A stretch of DNA of 16,859 bases from Chitinophagia bacterium (GCA_010021705.1 RGMU01000010.1:1-16859), one strand, 5' to 3'; positions 1 through 6,530 are shown, numbered from the stretch's first letter. Notes: generated from the letters alone by a model not told the origin. Program-made: numbers and translations.

Positions 1-136
1 ATATTTTGTAACATCATACAAAATAACATATGGAGTCGCCTTTTCTGGAGTTTTATACGTACCTTTGTATGTTGCTATTATTGTATTTTCCCCCGCTACC
101 GGTGGTATAAAGTTTGGCACGGTTTTTGTATGGGGT

Positions 137-153
137 GGTGGTGCAGCACCACC
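137..153. repeat. Short near-perfect palindrome downstream of integrase
   Basis: GGTGGTGC and GCACCACC form an 8-bp perfect inverted repeat around a single A. It lies 21 bases beyond the integrase stop codon. There is no clear T-run on either side, so it is a weak candidate for an integrase terminator or a recombination-site arm. The first 174 bases otherwise hold no gene that I can support. Confidence 0.4.
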
Positions 154-174
154 GGCAGCCTATAATTGCGGTGG

Positions 175-1524
175 TTAAAAGTCGGGTAGGTTAAGGTTTT
201 TGCTATCCAAAACCTTGAGCTTACGGCTCTTTACGTAAATATTGGTGGTTTCTAAAGAGGTATGCTCCATTTGCCGTTGCAGCCAATCTAAGTCCGGTGC
301 GTCTGTGTTATTGATATACATTTGCCCGGCAGTGTGCTTTAGTGCGTACAGCTTCTTATTAATCTTCAAAGCGTCAATCACATGCTCTTTCCATGCCTCC
401 GTAGCCCTTGTGCCTATCGTTTCATAATACTTCGCTCCCGGCTTTAGCCCCTTGCCGGTAAACAAATAATGCTCCGGTGGCAGCTTATCGTACTCAAGCT
501 CTTTAAGAGCCTTCGCTAATGGCTCTACCAACTGCTTGGTAACCGTTCTTCCGCTCTTTGTGTCTTCCCCGTTAATGTGTAGCTGCATACCTTCAAAATC
601 TATATCTTTCCGTTGCAGCCTGCCTATGGTATTGTTGCGCAAAAATGCGTAAAAAATAAAGTAACCAAACAGCAATAGGCGTGGGTGCTCTTTGCTAAGG
701 TGCGCCTTTACCTTCATTAATTCATCAACCGTTAGGGGCGCAAAGTGCCCGCTATCGGCTTTTTTCTTAGGTCTTTTTACATATTTGAAGGGCGAAACTT
801 TGATAATTCGCAATGCCTCTAATTCGTCAAAAATAGGCGCAATACGGCTCAAAATACCGCTAACAGTACGATTGGTCTTACCTTTAGCCAACTCGTGCTG
901 CATGAAGTCATTGATGTTATCGGGCGTAATACTATTTGGGCTGTTGCGGTGTAGTTTTTTTAATGTAAGCCACTCATTAAAAATCTTTACACCACTTAGG
1001 CAGGCTGCATAGCTTTTTTTTGTAAGGTTAAACTGCTTCTGCTTCACGGAAGCCGTTAAGGCTGCCGATATATTGATATACTTATGCTGCAAAATATCGC
1101 TCCAATGCTTCTCTTCGGCTGCCTGTGCTATCTCCGGCAGGTGCTCGGCTGCCAACGTATTTGGCAGGCTTTCCGGCTGCTGCTTGTCATCAATAAAAAA
1201 GTTGTAGCCGTTTTCCAATGCCTTATCCAAATAAAAAATGTACTCCATTGCGGTTAATTCCCGCGTTTTTTCATCTTCTATCCTCCCTAAGTCAAAGGTT
1301 TTGCGTATTCGCGTTAGTTTTTTTGTTTCCGGCTCGGTATTATACCACTCCACGTACCAACCCATTTTAGAGCTGGCGGGCTTCACTAACTTGGCTTTTT
1401 TAAAGGCTAAAACTTCCATATTGACAATGTATTTGGCAAGATTTTTTAGCTGTTTTGGTAAAACACCAACAAGCCCTTTGTGGGCTTGCTGATGTTGTTT
1501 TGAGGGTAGCACGTACGGGAGCAT
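175..1524 (-). CDS. int: Tyrosine recombinase (phage-type integrase)
   Basis: This is a site-specific recombinase of the tyrosine family, expected to integrate and excise the element. The N-terminal ~110 residues resemble the arm-binding part of Bacteroidota integrases (GWYVEWYN segment). A SAM-like core-binding domain spans roughly residues 140-250, and the catalytic domain 260-449. Visible catalytic residues are Arg296 (FLRNN), His397 in ALKHT, His421 (MEHTS) and nucleophile Tyr430 (NIYVKS). The usual HxxR of box II reads YALK here, so Lys396 stands where Arg is normal; this variant is, from memory, not rare among Bacteroidota integrases. A start at 1419 (MEVLAF) is possible. The longer form is kept because a TATTTTG box lies about 20 bases before its ATG on the minus strand. 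The gene sits at the edge and points outward, as is typical next to an attachment site. Confidence 0.93.
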   Translation of the reverse strand: MLPYVLPSKQHQQAHKGLVGVLPKQLKNLAKYIVNMEVLAFKKAKLVKPASSKMGWYVEWYNTEPETKKLTRIRKTFDLGRIEDEKTRELTAMEYIFYLDKALENGYNFFIDDKQQPESLPNTLAAEHLPEIAQAAEEKHWSDILQHKYINISAALTASVKQKQFNLTKKSYAACLSGVKIFNEWLTLKKLHRNSPNSITPDNINDFMQHELAKGKTNRTVSGILSRIAPIFDELEALRIIKVSPFKYVKRPKKKADSGHFAPLTVDELMKVKAHLSKEHPRLLLFGYFIFYAFLRNNTIGRLQRKDIDFEGMQLHINGEDTKSGRTVTKQLVEPLAKALKELEYDKLPPEHYLFTGKGLKPGAKYYETIGTRATEAWKEHVIDALKINKKLYALKHTAGQMYINNTDAPDLDWLQRQMEHTSLETTNIYVKSRKLKVLDSKNLNLPDF

Positions 1525-1597
1525 ATCTATTTTTTTGTAGCCAAAATAAGCTATTGGAGTATATCCGGATTAATTTTTTCACTGCGTAAAAGAATGT

Positions 1598-1628
1598 TTT
1601 GCGAATAGAAAGATTTTTTTTACCTTTG
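1598..1628 (+). promoter_or_regulatory. Bacteroidota-type promoter of the left operon
   Basis: TTTG at 1598-1601, a 19-base spacer, then TACCTTTG at 1621-1628 match the Bacteroidota -33/-7 consensus (TTTG, TAnnTTTG). Transcription would start around 1633-1636, just before the ATG at 1643. The -7 box is embedded in the palindrome at 1619-1632, so repressor binding would block it. Confidence 0.75.
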
Positions 1629-1632
1629 TAAA
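1619..1632. promoter_or_regulatory. Operator copy 1 (TTTACCTTTGTAAA)
   Basis: A 14-base palindrome with half-sites TTTAC and GTAAA overlaps the promoter -7 box. Near-identical palindromes lie at 12011-12024 and 12355-12368. Similarity to the 12011 copy extends about 14 bases upstream (GAAAGATT followed by a T-rich run at the same spacing). I infer binding by the element's own repressor (gene at 11366-11968). Confidence 0.6.
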
Positions 1633-1642
1633 AAATAAGGCA

Positions 1643-1759
1643 ATGAATGTAAAAGTTATTCATTCAAATCTGAACTTTGGCGAAGACGGCAAAAAAACAC
1701 TATACGTACCTACGGATACGGATAAAAAAGCCACAGATTGGTACTTAAAACAGCTATAA
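1643..1759 (+). CDS. 38-aa peptide, first gene of left operon
   Basis: A small open frame beginning about ten bases after the expected transcription start. It encodes a charged, soluble peptide starting MNVKVIHSNLNFGEDGKK and ending DWYLKQL, with no membrane segment. It stops two bases before the ATG of the next gene, which argues for translational coupling. I do not recognise it. Its promoter-proximal position suggests a real leader-type gene and not chance, but at this length the evidence is modest. It could be a small regulator or a virion peptide. Confidence 0.5.
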   Translation: MNVKVIHSNLNFGEDGKKTLYVPTDTDKKATDWYLKQL

Positions 1760-1761
1760 AA

Positions 1762-2073
1762 ATGGAAGAGCAAAAAAACATAGGCTGCTGCAACCCGAAA
1801 GGCTCCGGCGTGATACAAATAGAGCTAATGCGCATATTAATTAACGCAGAGCAGCCTATAACGGTTGCAGGCATTAGAAACGCATTAATGGAGGATAAGC
1901 TGCCTGTATCTACAAAATTTGTACATGTTACGCTTGCGAACATTAGGAATGCAAACCTAAAAATTCAGAAAAGCTATGTGCGGGTGGGCAAAAACAAAAA
2001 AGTACCGGCATACCAAATGCCAATTCAATTATTCATCAAGTCAATTTTAAAGCAAGATGGGGCTATTCAGTAA
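1762..2073 (+). CDS. Small winged-helix-like DNA-binding candidate
   Basis: 103 aa from the ATG at 1762. An upstream in-frame ATG at 1738 lies inside the previous gene and is less likely. Residues ~18-85 read as three helices plus a basic wing: a hydrophobic helix (IELMRILINAE), ITVAGIRNALME, then VSTKFVHVTLANIRNANL, followed by a lysine-rich stretch (VRVGKNKKVPAYQM). That pattern fits a winged helix-turn-helix. Two cysteines and a glycine (GCCNPKG) precede it. It could regulate the structural operon or bind virion DNA. The fold assignment is inference from pattern only. The 3' end overlaps the next gene by 17 bases. Confidence 0.75.
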   Translation: MEEQKNIGCCNPKGSGVIQIELMRILINAEQPITVAGIRNALMEDKLPVSTKFVHVTLANIRNANLKIQKSYVRVGKNKKVPAYQMPIQLFIKSILKQDGAIQ

Positions 2074-2455
2074 AAAAGAAAATAAGGGTGGGGGTGTAGA
2101 TATAATGCTTCTTACAACTATAGTAATGGACATTATTGGTAGGCTTTTTCATAAAAACGCAGATAAAGTAGAGGTGCTTAAACATGCAATTAACGAGCAC
2201 TTGCCTGATGATGTGATAAATGAATTTAAGGGTGCATTGCACGAGGCATTTTTTAATATGCAGGCACTCCACCAGGCGCAGCTTTTTATCACTATAGAAA
2301 GTGCCGACCAATTTTCTGATGAAACTATACGGGTTTGGAAAAAAACAGCAACCGACCCTAAGCCTATTTTGGTTTACGAGTGGTATTTATCCAAACTTAG
2401 CAAAGCTGACTTATTTGCATTACTAAACTACATAAGCGAGAACAAACATGTATAA
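2057..2455 (+). CDS. Unknown 132-aa protein upstream of packaging block
   Basis: A mostly helical soluble protein. After a basic, glycine-rich start (MGLFSKKENKGGG) comes an amphipathic/hydrophobic helix (residues ~16-31, MLLTTIVMDIIGRLFH), then acidic helical segments with HLPDDVINEFKGALHEAFF and a C-terminal ADLFALLNYISENKHV. The N-terminus could associate with a membrane peripherally. It overlaps its upstream neighbour by 17 bases and the next gene by 8, so it is firmly in the operon that leads to the packaging ATPase. I do not recognise a family. A virion or packaging accessory role is inferred from position alone. Confidence 0.8.
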   Translation: MGLFSKKENKGGGVDIMLLTTIVMDIIGRLFHKNADKVEVLKHAINEHLPDDVINEFKGALHEAFFNMQALHQAQLFITIESADQFSDETIRVWKKTATDPKPILVYEWYLSKLSKADLFALLNYISENKHV

Positions 2456-3251
2456 CGAACCAATTGCAGACACGTCCATTGATACGTTCATAGAAGAGCA
2501 GAAAGTACCTACAACTATGAGCACCGGCAGCACTACCGCAGAGCAGCCGGAATACCCTATAAACAATGAAGCAGCAGCACCCGCCCTACCGCCCGCCCCG
2601 CCCAAATATGTAAGCCCTACGGCTAAGCCTATTTTTACCGAAATGGAGGATATGCCGGAGGTAGTGCCGGCGCCCACGCCGGAAGCTCCCAAGCGCAGCG
2701 AAGCCTATAAAGAGAAAGTGCTTTACGGACTGATTAATGCCGAAGATTATTGTACCGCACAATTATTGAGCATGATTAGCGGAGAAGATTCTGATAGGTA
2801 TAAAATTTCGCAAGAGGACAAAGACCAATTAGTAATACTAATGGAGCCGTTCAAGGATGTTATTGTGGAAAAATGCCCGGCGTGGGTGCCGTTCATTATT
2901 GTGTACGGCTCTGTTAAAACAAAAATGGTGGCTTTAGCACTTAAAGATAAGGCGATTAGCCAAAGCAACAAAGATTTACGCAATAAGCCCGCTACGGCAG
3001 CAGCCATAGCTAAAGACGCAGCCAAACCAAAAGAACGAACTTATTGGAAACTCTACACAGACGGTTATTATAAAGAGTTGCCAAGTGGCGGTTATATCAA
3101 AAGAAACGAAGCCAACAGGCATTTATTAGAAAAGCCGGACATGAAGGATTTGGATAAGCTATTGGAGGCAAACGATTTGGTTACCATTCAAAATGCTTTT
3201 GGCATAACGGAGGCAGAACTTAAACAAATGATACAAAGGAACGCAGCTTAA
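2448..3251 (+). CDS. Unknown 267-aa protein with proline-rich N-terminus
   Basis: Residues ~1-85 are disordered-looking, rich in Pro, Ala, Thr and Glu (runs such as APALPPAPPKY and APTPEAPKRSE). Residues ~90-175 are helical and contain a long hydrophobic stretch (DVIVEKCPAWVPFIIVYGSV, ~140-160) that could dip into a membrane. The C-terminal ~80 residues are soluble, with repeated Gly-Tyr pairs (TDGYYKELPSGGYIKRNE) and an acidic helical end. Its stop overlaps the packaging ATPase start by one base (TAATG). Tight coupling to the ATPase and a mixed disordered/membrane build suggest a packaging-vertex or minor virion protein, but no family is recognised. Confidence 0.85.
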   Translation: MYNEPIADTSIDTFIEEQKVPTTMSTGSTTAEQPEYPINNEAAAPALPPAPPKYVSPTAKPIFTEMEDMPEVVPAPTPEAPKRSEAYKEKVLYGLINAEDYCTAQLLSMISGEDSDRYKISQEDKDQLVILMEPFKDVIVEKCPAWVPFIIVYGSVKTKMVALALKDKAISQSNKDLRNKPATAAAIAKDAAKPKERTYWKLYTDGYYKELPSGGYIKRNEANRHLLEKPDMKDLDKLLEANDLVTIQNAFGITEAELKQMIQRNAA

Positions 3252-3856
3252 TGACAATTAAACCAAAATGGGCGCATTCAACAATGGTGTGCGGTGCACG
3301 AGGCACCGGCAAAAGCACCACCATGAAGCGCATAGTTGACAGTACCCATTACGCTAATGTATTGATATACTTGGAGCCTATAAACATTGATGAACAAACC
3401 TTTGCACCTATACCGGTTCTTGCCAAACTTAGCGATTATGCAGGTGGTAAAGCTATCGTTAATGCTGCGGAGGTAAGTATATACGCTTTATTAGCCCAAA
3501 TAGAGAAAAACTACCGCGATGGCATGGTGGTAATTGACGAGGCGGGGCTATACGACCTTATGATACGCAACCCAAACACCGGCAATTTAGAACCTATAAA
3601 ACCACTTTTGTTTGTGCTCAAAAACCAACGGAAAATCAACGTAACTATCTATTTTGTTTATCATAGTTTGAGTGAAATACCGGTGCGTCTTATCAAGTTT
3701 ATGAACAACTTTGTGCTATTTCATCAAACAGATGAATTTAAACATAAAGGTTCTGTTATTCCGCGCATGGACGAGCTAAAGGCTATGCAAATTCGGATAA
3801 GGGAAAAATACTTTGCCGGCAACCGCTACTACTGTGAAAGATTACAACTACAATAA
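3251..3856 (+). CDS. Packaging ATPase, FtsK/HerA-like (A32/P9 type)
   Basis: A P-loop ATPase expected to pump the genome into preformed capsids. The Walker A motif is GARGTGKST (residues 15-23, Lys21). Walker B is MVVIDE (92-97), followed by AGLYD. A conserved-looking VLKNQRKINVTIYFVYHSL segment fits the sensor strand, with Gln after Asn-Arg-rich loops, as in HerA-like and Zot-like enzymes. At 201 aa it matches the short ATPases of tailless membrane viruses (PRD1 P9, PM2 P9, Bam35 P14), not large tailed-phage terminases. It lies just upstream of the capsid candidate, an order also seen in tectivirus- and corticovirus-like genomes. A filamentous-phage Zot-like role is the main alternative, but the lysozyme and capsid context speaks against it. 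Confidence 0.88.
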   Translation: MTIKPKWAHSTMVCGARGTGKSTTMKRIVDSTHYANVLIYLEPINIDEQTFAPIPVLAKLSDYAGGKAIVNAAEVSIYALLAQIEKNYRDGMVVIDEAGLYDLMIRNPNTGNLEPIKPLLFVLKNQRKINVTIYFVYHSLSEIPVRLIKFMNNFVLFHQTDEFKHKGSVIPRMDELKAMQIRIREKYFAGNRYYCERLQLQ

Positions 3857-3889
3857 AAATCATTTTCTAACAACCAAACATATACAGTT

Positions 3890-4225
3890 ATGGACTTTTC
3901 AGCAGCATTAGTAGCCATTAAAGAAGGCAAAAGAGTACAACGTTCCGGGTGGAACGGCAAGGGGCAATTCGTAGAAACCGGCATATTTAGCATTACAATA
4001 GCCGTAATCACCACCACCACCGGTACAAGGGTGCCTTGGGTGCCTTCCCAATCCGATTTATTTGCAGAAGATTGGGTAGAGGTGAAAAATGGGCAGCCGG
4101 TAGAGCAGGCGCAAGAGCCGGTACAAGAAAAAACGGTAGCTCCGGTAGAACCGGTGCAAGAGCAGGCGCAAGCGATAACGGTAGCCCCGTTAAAAAGACG
4201 CGCAAAAAAAGGTAATGCGCAATAA
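3890..4225 (+). CDS. tad2: DUF2829/Tad2-family protein, candidate anti-Thoeris
   Basis: Residues 1-66 match the DUF2829 pattern: an N-terminal FSAALVAIKEGKRVQRSGWNGKGQ (residues 3-26) with Trp21, and a closing VPWVPSQSDLFAEDWVEV (48-65). Characterised family members (Tad2) are phage proteins that bind and sequester cyclic ADP-ribose-type signals made by Thoeris defence; other family members are reported to take up CBASS signals. The middle of the domain is short here (about 20 residues, TTTTG-rich). Residues 67-111 are an unusual low-complexity tail with imperfect PVEQAQEPVQE-type repeats and a basic end (LKRRAKKGNAQ). The gene is the last of the left operon, 33 bases after the packaging ATPase. 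Family call is strong; the target signal is inference. Confidence 0.85.
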   Translation: MDFSAALVAIKEGKRVQRSGWNGKGQFVETGIFSITIAVITTTTGTRVPWVPSQSDLFAEDWVEVKNGQPVEQAQEPVQEKTVAPVEPVQEQAQAITVAPLKRRAKKGNAQ

Positions 4226-4247
4226 AGAAGCTTTACAGCTGCAACCG

Positions 4248-4278
4248 CCCCGCTTGTGTTAGCAATAACGCAGCGGGG
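4248..4278 (+). repeat. Strong hairpin with GCAA loop between Tad2-like and capsid genes
   Basis: CCCCGCT (4248-4254) pairs with AGCGGGG (4272-4278), and inside it GTTA pairs with TAAC around a GCAA tetraloop, leaving only a few unpaired bases. It lies 23 bases after the Tad2-like stop. The following bases (TTTGG) are too short a T-run for a classic terminator, so an mRNA 3'-end protector or attenuator is as likely. Confidence 0.6.
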
Positions 4279-4328
4279 TTTGGTGGTAAAACCTATATCT
4301 TTATAATTCCGTTATTATTAACCCTTTA

Positions 4329-4353
4329 AGCCACCGGTAACGGTGGCTTTTTT
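4329..4353 (+). terminator. Intrinsic terminator closing the left operon
   Basis: AGCCACCG, loop GTAA, CGGTGGCT followed by a run of six T. The stem is base-for-base identical to the terminator at 16648-16672, differing only in the GNRA-type loop. It separates the packaging operon from the capsid transcription unit. Confidence 0.85.
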
Positions 4354-4424
4354 AGTGCCTTATATACCCTTGCCGTTTAATAAGTAGTGGCAACAATGGT
4401 TAGCGGTTAATTAAGGCAGCATTA

Positions 4425-4456
4425 TTGTTAACGAGGGTAGCGCAGCCGTAACTTTG
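4425..4456 (+). promoter_or_regulatory. Promoter of the capsid candidate gene
   Basis: TAACTTTG at 4449-4456 matches the TAnnTTTG -7 box, and TTG at 4425-4427 lies 21 bases upstream as a partial -33 box. The predicted transcript starts near 4461 and has a short A-rich leader (CATAAAAACAAAAAACG) before the ATG at 4478. Unlike the promoter at 1598 it carries no TTTAC/GTAAA palindrome, so the repressor probably does not act here directly. Confidence 0.65.
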
Positions 4457-4477
4457 GGAGCATAAAAACAAAAAACG

Positions 4478-5119
4478 ATGTTCAAAAAGTATTTAGACGC
4501 ACAAATGCCCATTCCTACTTCCGGCAACTACAACGACCAAAAAAACATTGGTGGTCAAAACGTAGAATTTAGGCAAAACGACCTACCGGCACTACAGGAA
4601 TTTGAAATTACTGCCGTTGTGGGTGCTACCGGCATGCAAAACAACGTCCTACTGATACCGGGACCTAACCCCACGTTTTTGTCGTCCAAGCTAAGCCTGT
4701 TTGAAACCACACAAACTGCGGGTTCTGCCGGCTTACTTTTATCGTCCACCGTAAGTGCTAACACTGCTGATGGTTGGATAGAGCTAAAAGACTACATCAC
4801 AGCAAACTCTATGTGGTGTAAGTACCTGCGCATTCAAACCTCCGACACTTCGGTTTACGATGGTGCGCTTTATATTGGGGAAAGCAAGCTAACCGGCATT
4901 AACGCCCCGTCTAAAATGGTGCTGTCTGCTTACGCTACAAGCCTTGCCGGCGGTGGTTCTTACGATAAAACGCTAAACATTGACTTTGGCGCAAAGGGCT
5001 TGGTGATTAACCGCGCCACCTACATGTATATCTCTAAGCTACCCAGCAGCGCCACCGTTACATTTGCCTTCGGCGTAATGAAAAACGGTATCTATTCTCC
5101 GCTAACGGACATCAATTAA
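4478..5119 (+). CDS. Candidate major capsid protein (short, beta-rich)
   Basis: 213 aa, no membrane segment, no signal peptide. After a polar N-terminus (MFKKYLDAQMPIPTSG) the sequence alternates as about ten short beta strands separated by Gly/Ser/Thr/Asn turns (for example FEITAVVG, NNVLLIPG, KYLRIQTSD, SKMVLSAYA, KTLNIDFGAKGLVI, SATVTFAFGVM). This fits a jelly-roll-type coat protein. It is the only gene here with its own promoter, an A-rich leader and its own downstream hairpin terminator, as expected for a product needed in bulk, and it follows the packaging ATPase. The length suits a single jelly roll; known double jelly-roll coats are usually 265 aa or more. I do not recognise the family, so the capsid call is inference from context and strand pattern. 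A minor coat or spike protein is the alternative. Confidence 0.7.
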   Translation: MFKKYLDAQMPIPTSGNYNDQKNIGGQNVEFRQNDLPALQEFEITAVVGATGMQNNVLLIPGPNPTFLSSKLSLFETTQTAGSAGLLLSSTVSANTADGWIELKDYITANSMWCKYLRIQTSDTSVYDGALYIGESKLTGINAPSKMVLSAYATSLAGGGSYDKTLNIDFGAKGLVINRATYMYISKLPSSATVTFAFGVMKNGIYSPLTDIN

Positions 5120-5146
5120 ACACTTCTTGTTTCGGGCGCATAAATA

Positions 5147-5171
5147 AAGGGCGGGTAGATTGCCCGCCCTT
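5147..5171 (+). terminator. Hairpin terminator after capsid candidate
   Basis: AAGGGCGGG (5147-5155) pairs perfectly with CCCGCCCTT (5163-5171) over 9 bp around a 7-base loop, followed by TATTATTTAC. The T-run is interrupted, so termination may be partial and allow read-through into the late cluster that starts at 5197, for which I see no separate promoter. Confidence 0.7.
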
Positions 5172-5196
5172 ATTATTTACAAAAAAAAGTTAAGCC

Positions 5197-5547
5197 ATGC
5201 AGAATACCACCGTAGTGCAACAATCTGTTCAAATTGATAAGCCGTTTACGAAGGCAGAAATTCAGGCATTTATCAAAGATAAGCCCGAAAATGCGATTAG
5301 CTATGCCGTTAATCGCAACCCGAACACGATGTATAAGTACATCAAGCAAAACTACCCCGCGTCCTCTTTTCCCAACATAAAACCCGGATCTGAAATTACG
5401 AAGGCTGCCATAGGTAGCATGTATAATTTTTTATCCAATGCTTTTACAGCATTGCCGCTTGAGAAGAGAGCGCATTTTATCGCAACCATATTGCAATCAC
5501 TACCGGCAGCAGCGCAAGTTGTGAACTGGACAACCCCCAAAGACTAA
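5197..5547 (+). CDS. Unknown 116-aa protein directly after capsid gene
   Basis: A soluble protein with a Gln/Val-rich N-terminus (MQNTTVVQQSVQIDKPFTKAEIQAF) and several amphipathic helices; aromatic and Asn-rich middle (NRNPNTMYKYIKQNYP). No transmembrane segment, no recognisable motif. First gene of the long late cluster; its stop codon overlaps the next start by one base. Position next to the capsid candidate suggests a minor virion or assembly protein. I do not recognise a family. Confidence 0.8.
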   Translation: MQNTTVVQQSVQIDKPFTKAEIQAFIKDKPENAISYAVNRNPNTMYKYIKQNYPASSFPNIKPGSEITKAAIGSMYNFLSNAFTALPLEKRAHFIATILQSLPAAAQVVNWTTPKD

Positions 5548-5870
5548 TGGCAACAGGTACAGAAACTATAGACGCTTGGAATAGCATTGCAGGCGATAGC
5601 GGTAACACCGTTGTGGACAATGGAGGCGATAACGGCTCTATTTGGGACAATGTGTTGGGGCATGGAGGCGAGTACCTTAACGGGCTTGCCAACATTATTG
5701 CAGCAGCCAAAGGCAACGGTCAAAACACCGGCACCAGCAATACCGGCAGCGGTAACAGCAATACCGGCAACAACAACGGAGACGGCAATAAAATGCTGAT
5801 AATAGCCGGTGTGGTATTGGTGGCATTGGTAGGCGTAGTGTTGGTAGTTAAGTTAATCTATAAAAAGTAG
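5547..5870 (+). CDS. Small tail-anchored membrane protein, Gly/Asn-rich
   Basis: 107 aa. Residues ~1-55 are polar with several Gly-Asp-Asn groups (DNGGDNGSIWDNVLGHGG) and a short helix (LNGLANIIAAAKG). Residues ~56-81 are a low-complexity Gly/Asn/Thr linker, and residues 83-104 form one strong transmembrane helix followed by a basic end (YKK). That is a C-terminal anchor with a flexible exposed arm, a build common in proteins of internal-membrane virions. Starts on the stop codon of the upstream gene. Family unknown. Confidence 0.8.
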   Translation: MATGTETIDAWNSIAGDSGNTVVDNGGDNGSIWDNVLGHGGEYLNGLANIIAAAKGNGQNTGTSNTGSGNSNTGNNNGDGNKMLIIAGVVLVALVGVVLVVKLIYKK

Positions 5871-5873
5871 GTT

Positions 5874-6134
5874 ATGCCCGGAGAAGTTGGTGCAATAGCT
5901 ATGGCAGTGGGCGCTATCAGTAACATGGTAGGCTCATTTGTTAAGGCTCAAATGGCAAAGTTGGACAGAATGGCAGCGGTTGATAACGCTGTTATTGCTT
6001 ACGACTCGGCAATGGACAGCGATTTAAATAAGGCAGCCTTAGCAGCGCAACAGCAAACAGACCGGGTGATACTTATGGTGGTAGGCGGTGTTTTTATATT
6101 GATAGGTGTTTTGGTGGCATTAAAAAAACGGTAA
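5874..6134 (+). CDS. Small membrane protein (86 aa), candidate virion membrane component
   Basis: An N-terminal hydrophobic/small-residue helix (MPGEVGAIAMAVGAISNMVGS region) is followed by a charged helix with acidic and alanine residues and a strong C-terminal transmembrane helix (residues ~65-83), ending in KKR. Three bases separate it from the upstream stop. The small-residue N-terminus resembles membrane-inserting or pore-like segments. No family recognised; a virion membrane protein is inferred from the run of similar genes. Confidence 0.8.
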   Translation: MPGEVGAIAMAVGAISNMVGSFVKAQMAKLDRMAAVDNAVIAYDSAMDSDLNKAALAAQQQTDRVILMVVGGVFILIGVLVALKKR

Positions 6135-6136
6135 CT

Positions 6137-6514
6137 ATGTTTAGCCCACTCATATTTTTAGCAACGGGTATAGGACCCTCTATAGACAGCCTTGCCGGTG
6201 ATTGGATAGCAAGCTATGCCGTACATCCGGAAGACTTTAGGGGCACACTAACACAGTTGCAAGCCTACATCGCAGACAGTGCCAACCAATGTGGCACGTA
6301 TGTGCACACAGAAAATAAATTGCATAACACAGCCAATGGTACAAGTGCTTGCAAAACGAAACTAAACTATCTGTACCAACAAAAGCTCATGGAGCTTGAA
6401 GGGCAACAGAAGCAGCAGATTGACAATTTGAGGCTTTGGGCAAGTCAAAACAGCATGATAGTGTATGCAGCGGTAGCAGCTATACTCATTATATTACTCA
6501 TTATCTTTTTATAA
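6137..6514 (+). CDS. Tail-anchored membrane protein with coiled-coil stem
   Basis: 125 aa. The start (MFSPLIFLATGIGPS) is weakly hydrophobic and might act as a second membrane contact or a signal. The middle contains two cysteines about 19 residues apart (NQCGTY, SACKTK) that could form a disulphide outside the cytoplasm. It then has a Gln/Leu-rich helix (LMELEGQQKQQIDNLRLW) likely to be a coiled coil. The last 20 residues are a single transmembrane helix. Two bases after the previous stop. Unknown family; membrane-proximal virion or vertex protein is a guess from context. Confidence 0.8.
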   Translation: MFSPLIFLATGIGPSIDSLAGDWIASYAVHPEDFRGTLTQLQAYIADSANQCGTYVHTENKLHNTANGTSACKTKLNYLYQQKLMELEGQQKQQIDNLRLWASQNSMIVYAAVAAILIILLIIFL

Positions 6515-6530
6515 ACATAAACAAAAAACA

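Noticed and set aside
60..67. TACCTTTG box as a plus-strand promoter at the left edge
   Set aside because: No -33 TTTG at the right distance and no plus-strand gene follows; only the antisense side of the integrase would be transcribed.
242..1492. Three plus-strand open frames (242-427, 692-1012, 1238-1492) opposite the integrase
   Set aside because: They lie wholly inside the integrase on the opposite strand, have no promoter or A-rich leader, and their peptides show no motif.
1400..1663. Minus-strand 87-aa frame crossing the integrase start and the left promoter
   Set aside because: It starts on the far side of the left promoter and reads across it; composition (FYKGKKN) comes from the operator DNA, not from coding selection.
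3251..3856. Zot-type (filamentous phage) ATPase and therefore an inovirus
   Set aside because: The gene set includes a lysozyme, a peptidoglycan-binding protein, a holin-like protein and a beta-rich coat candidate, and lacks the tiny signal-peptide-bearing helical coat protein and Rep of inoviruses.
4008..4205. Minus-strand Pro/Leu-rich frame over the Tad2-like gene
   Set aside because: Shadow of the repetitive tail of the Tad2-like protein; no start context.
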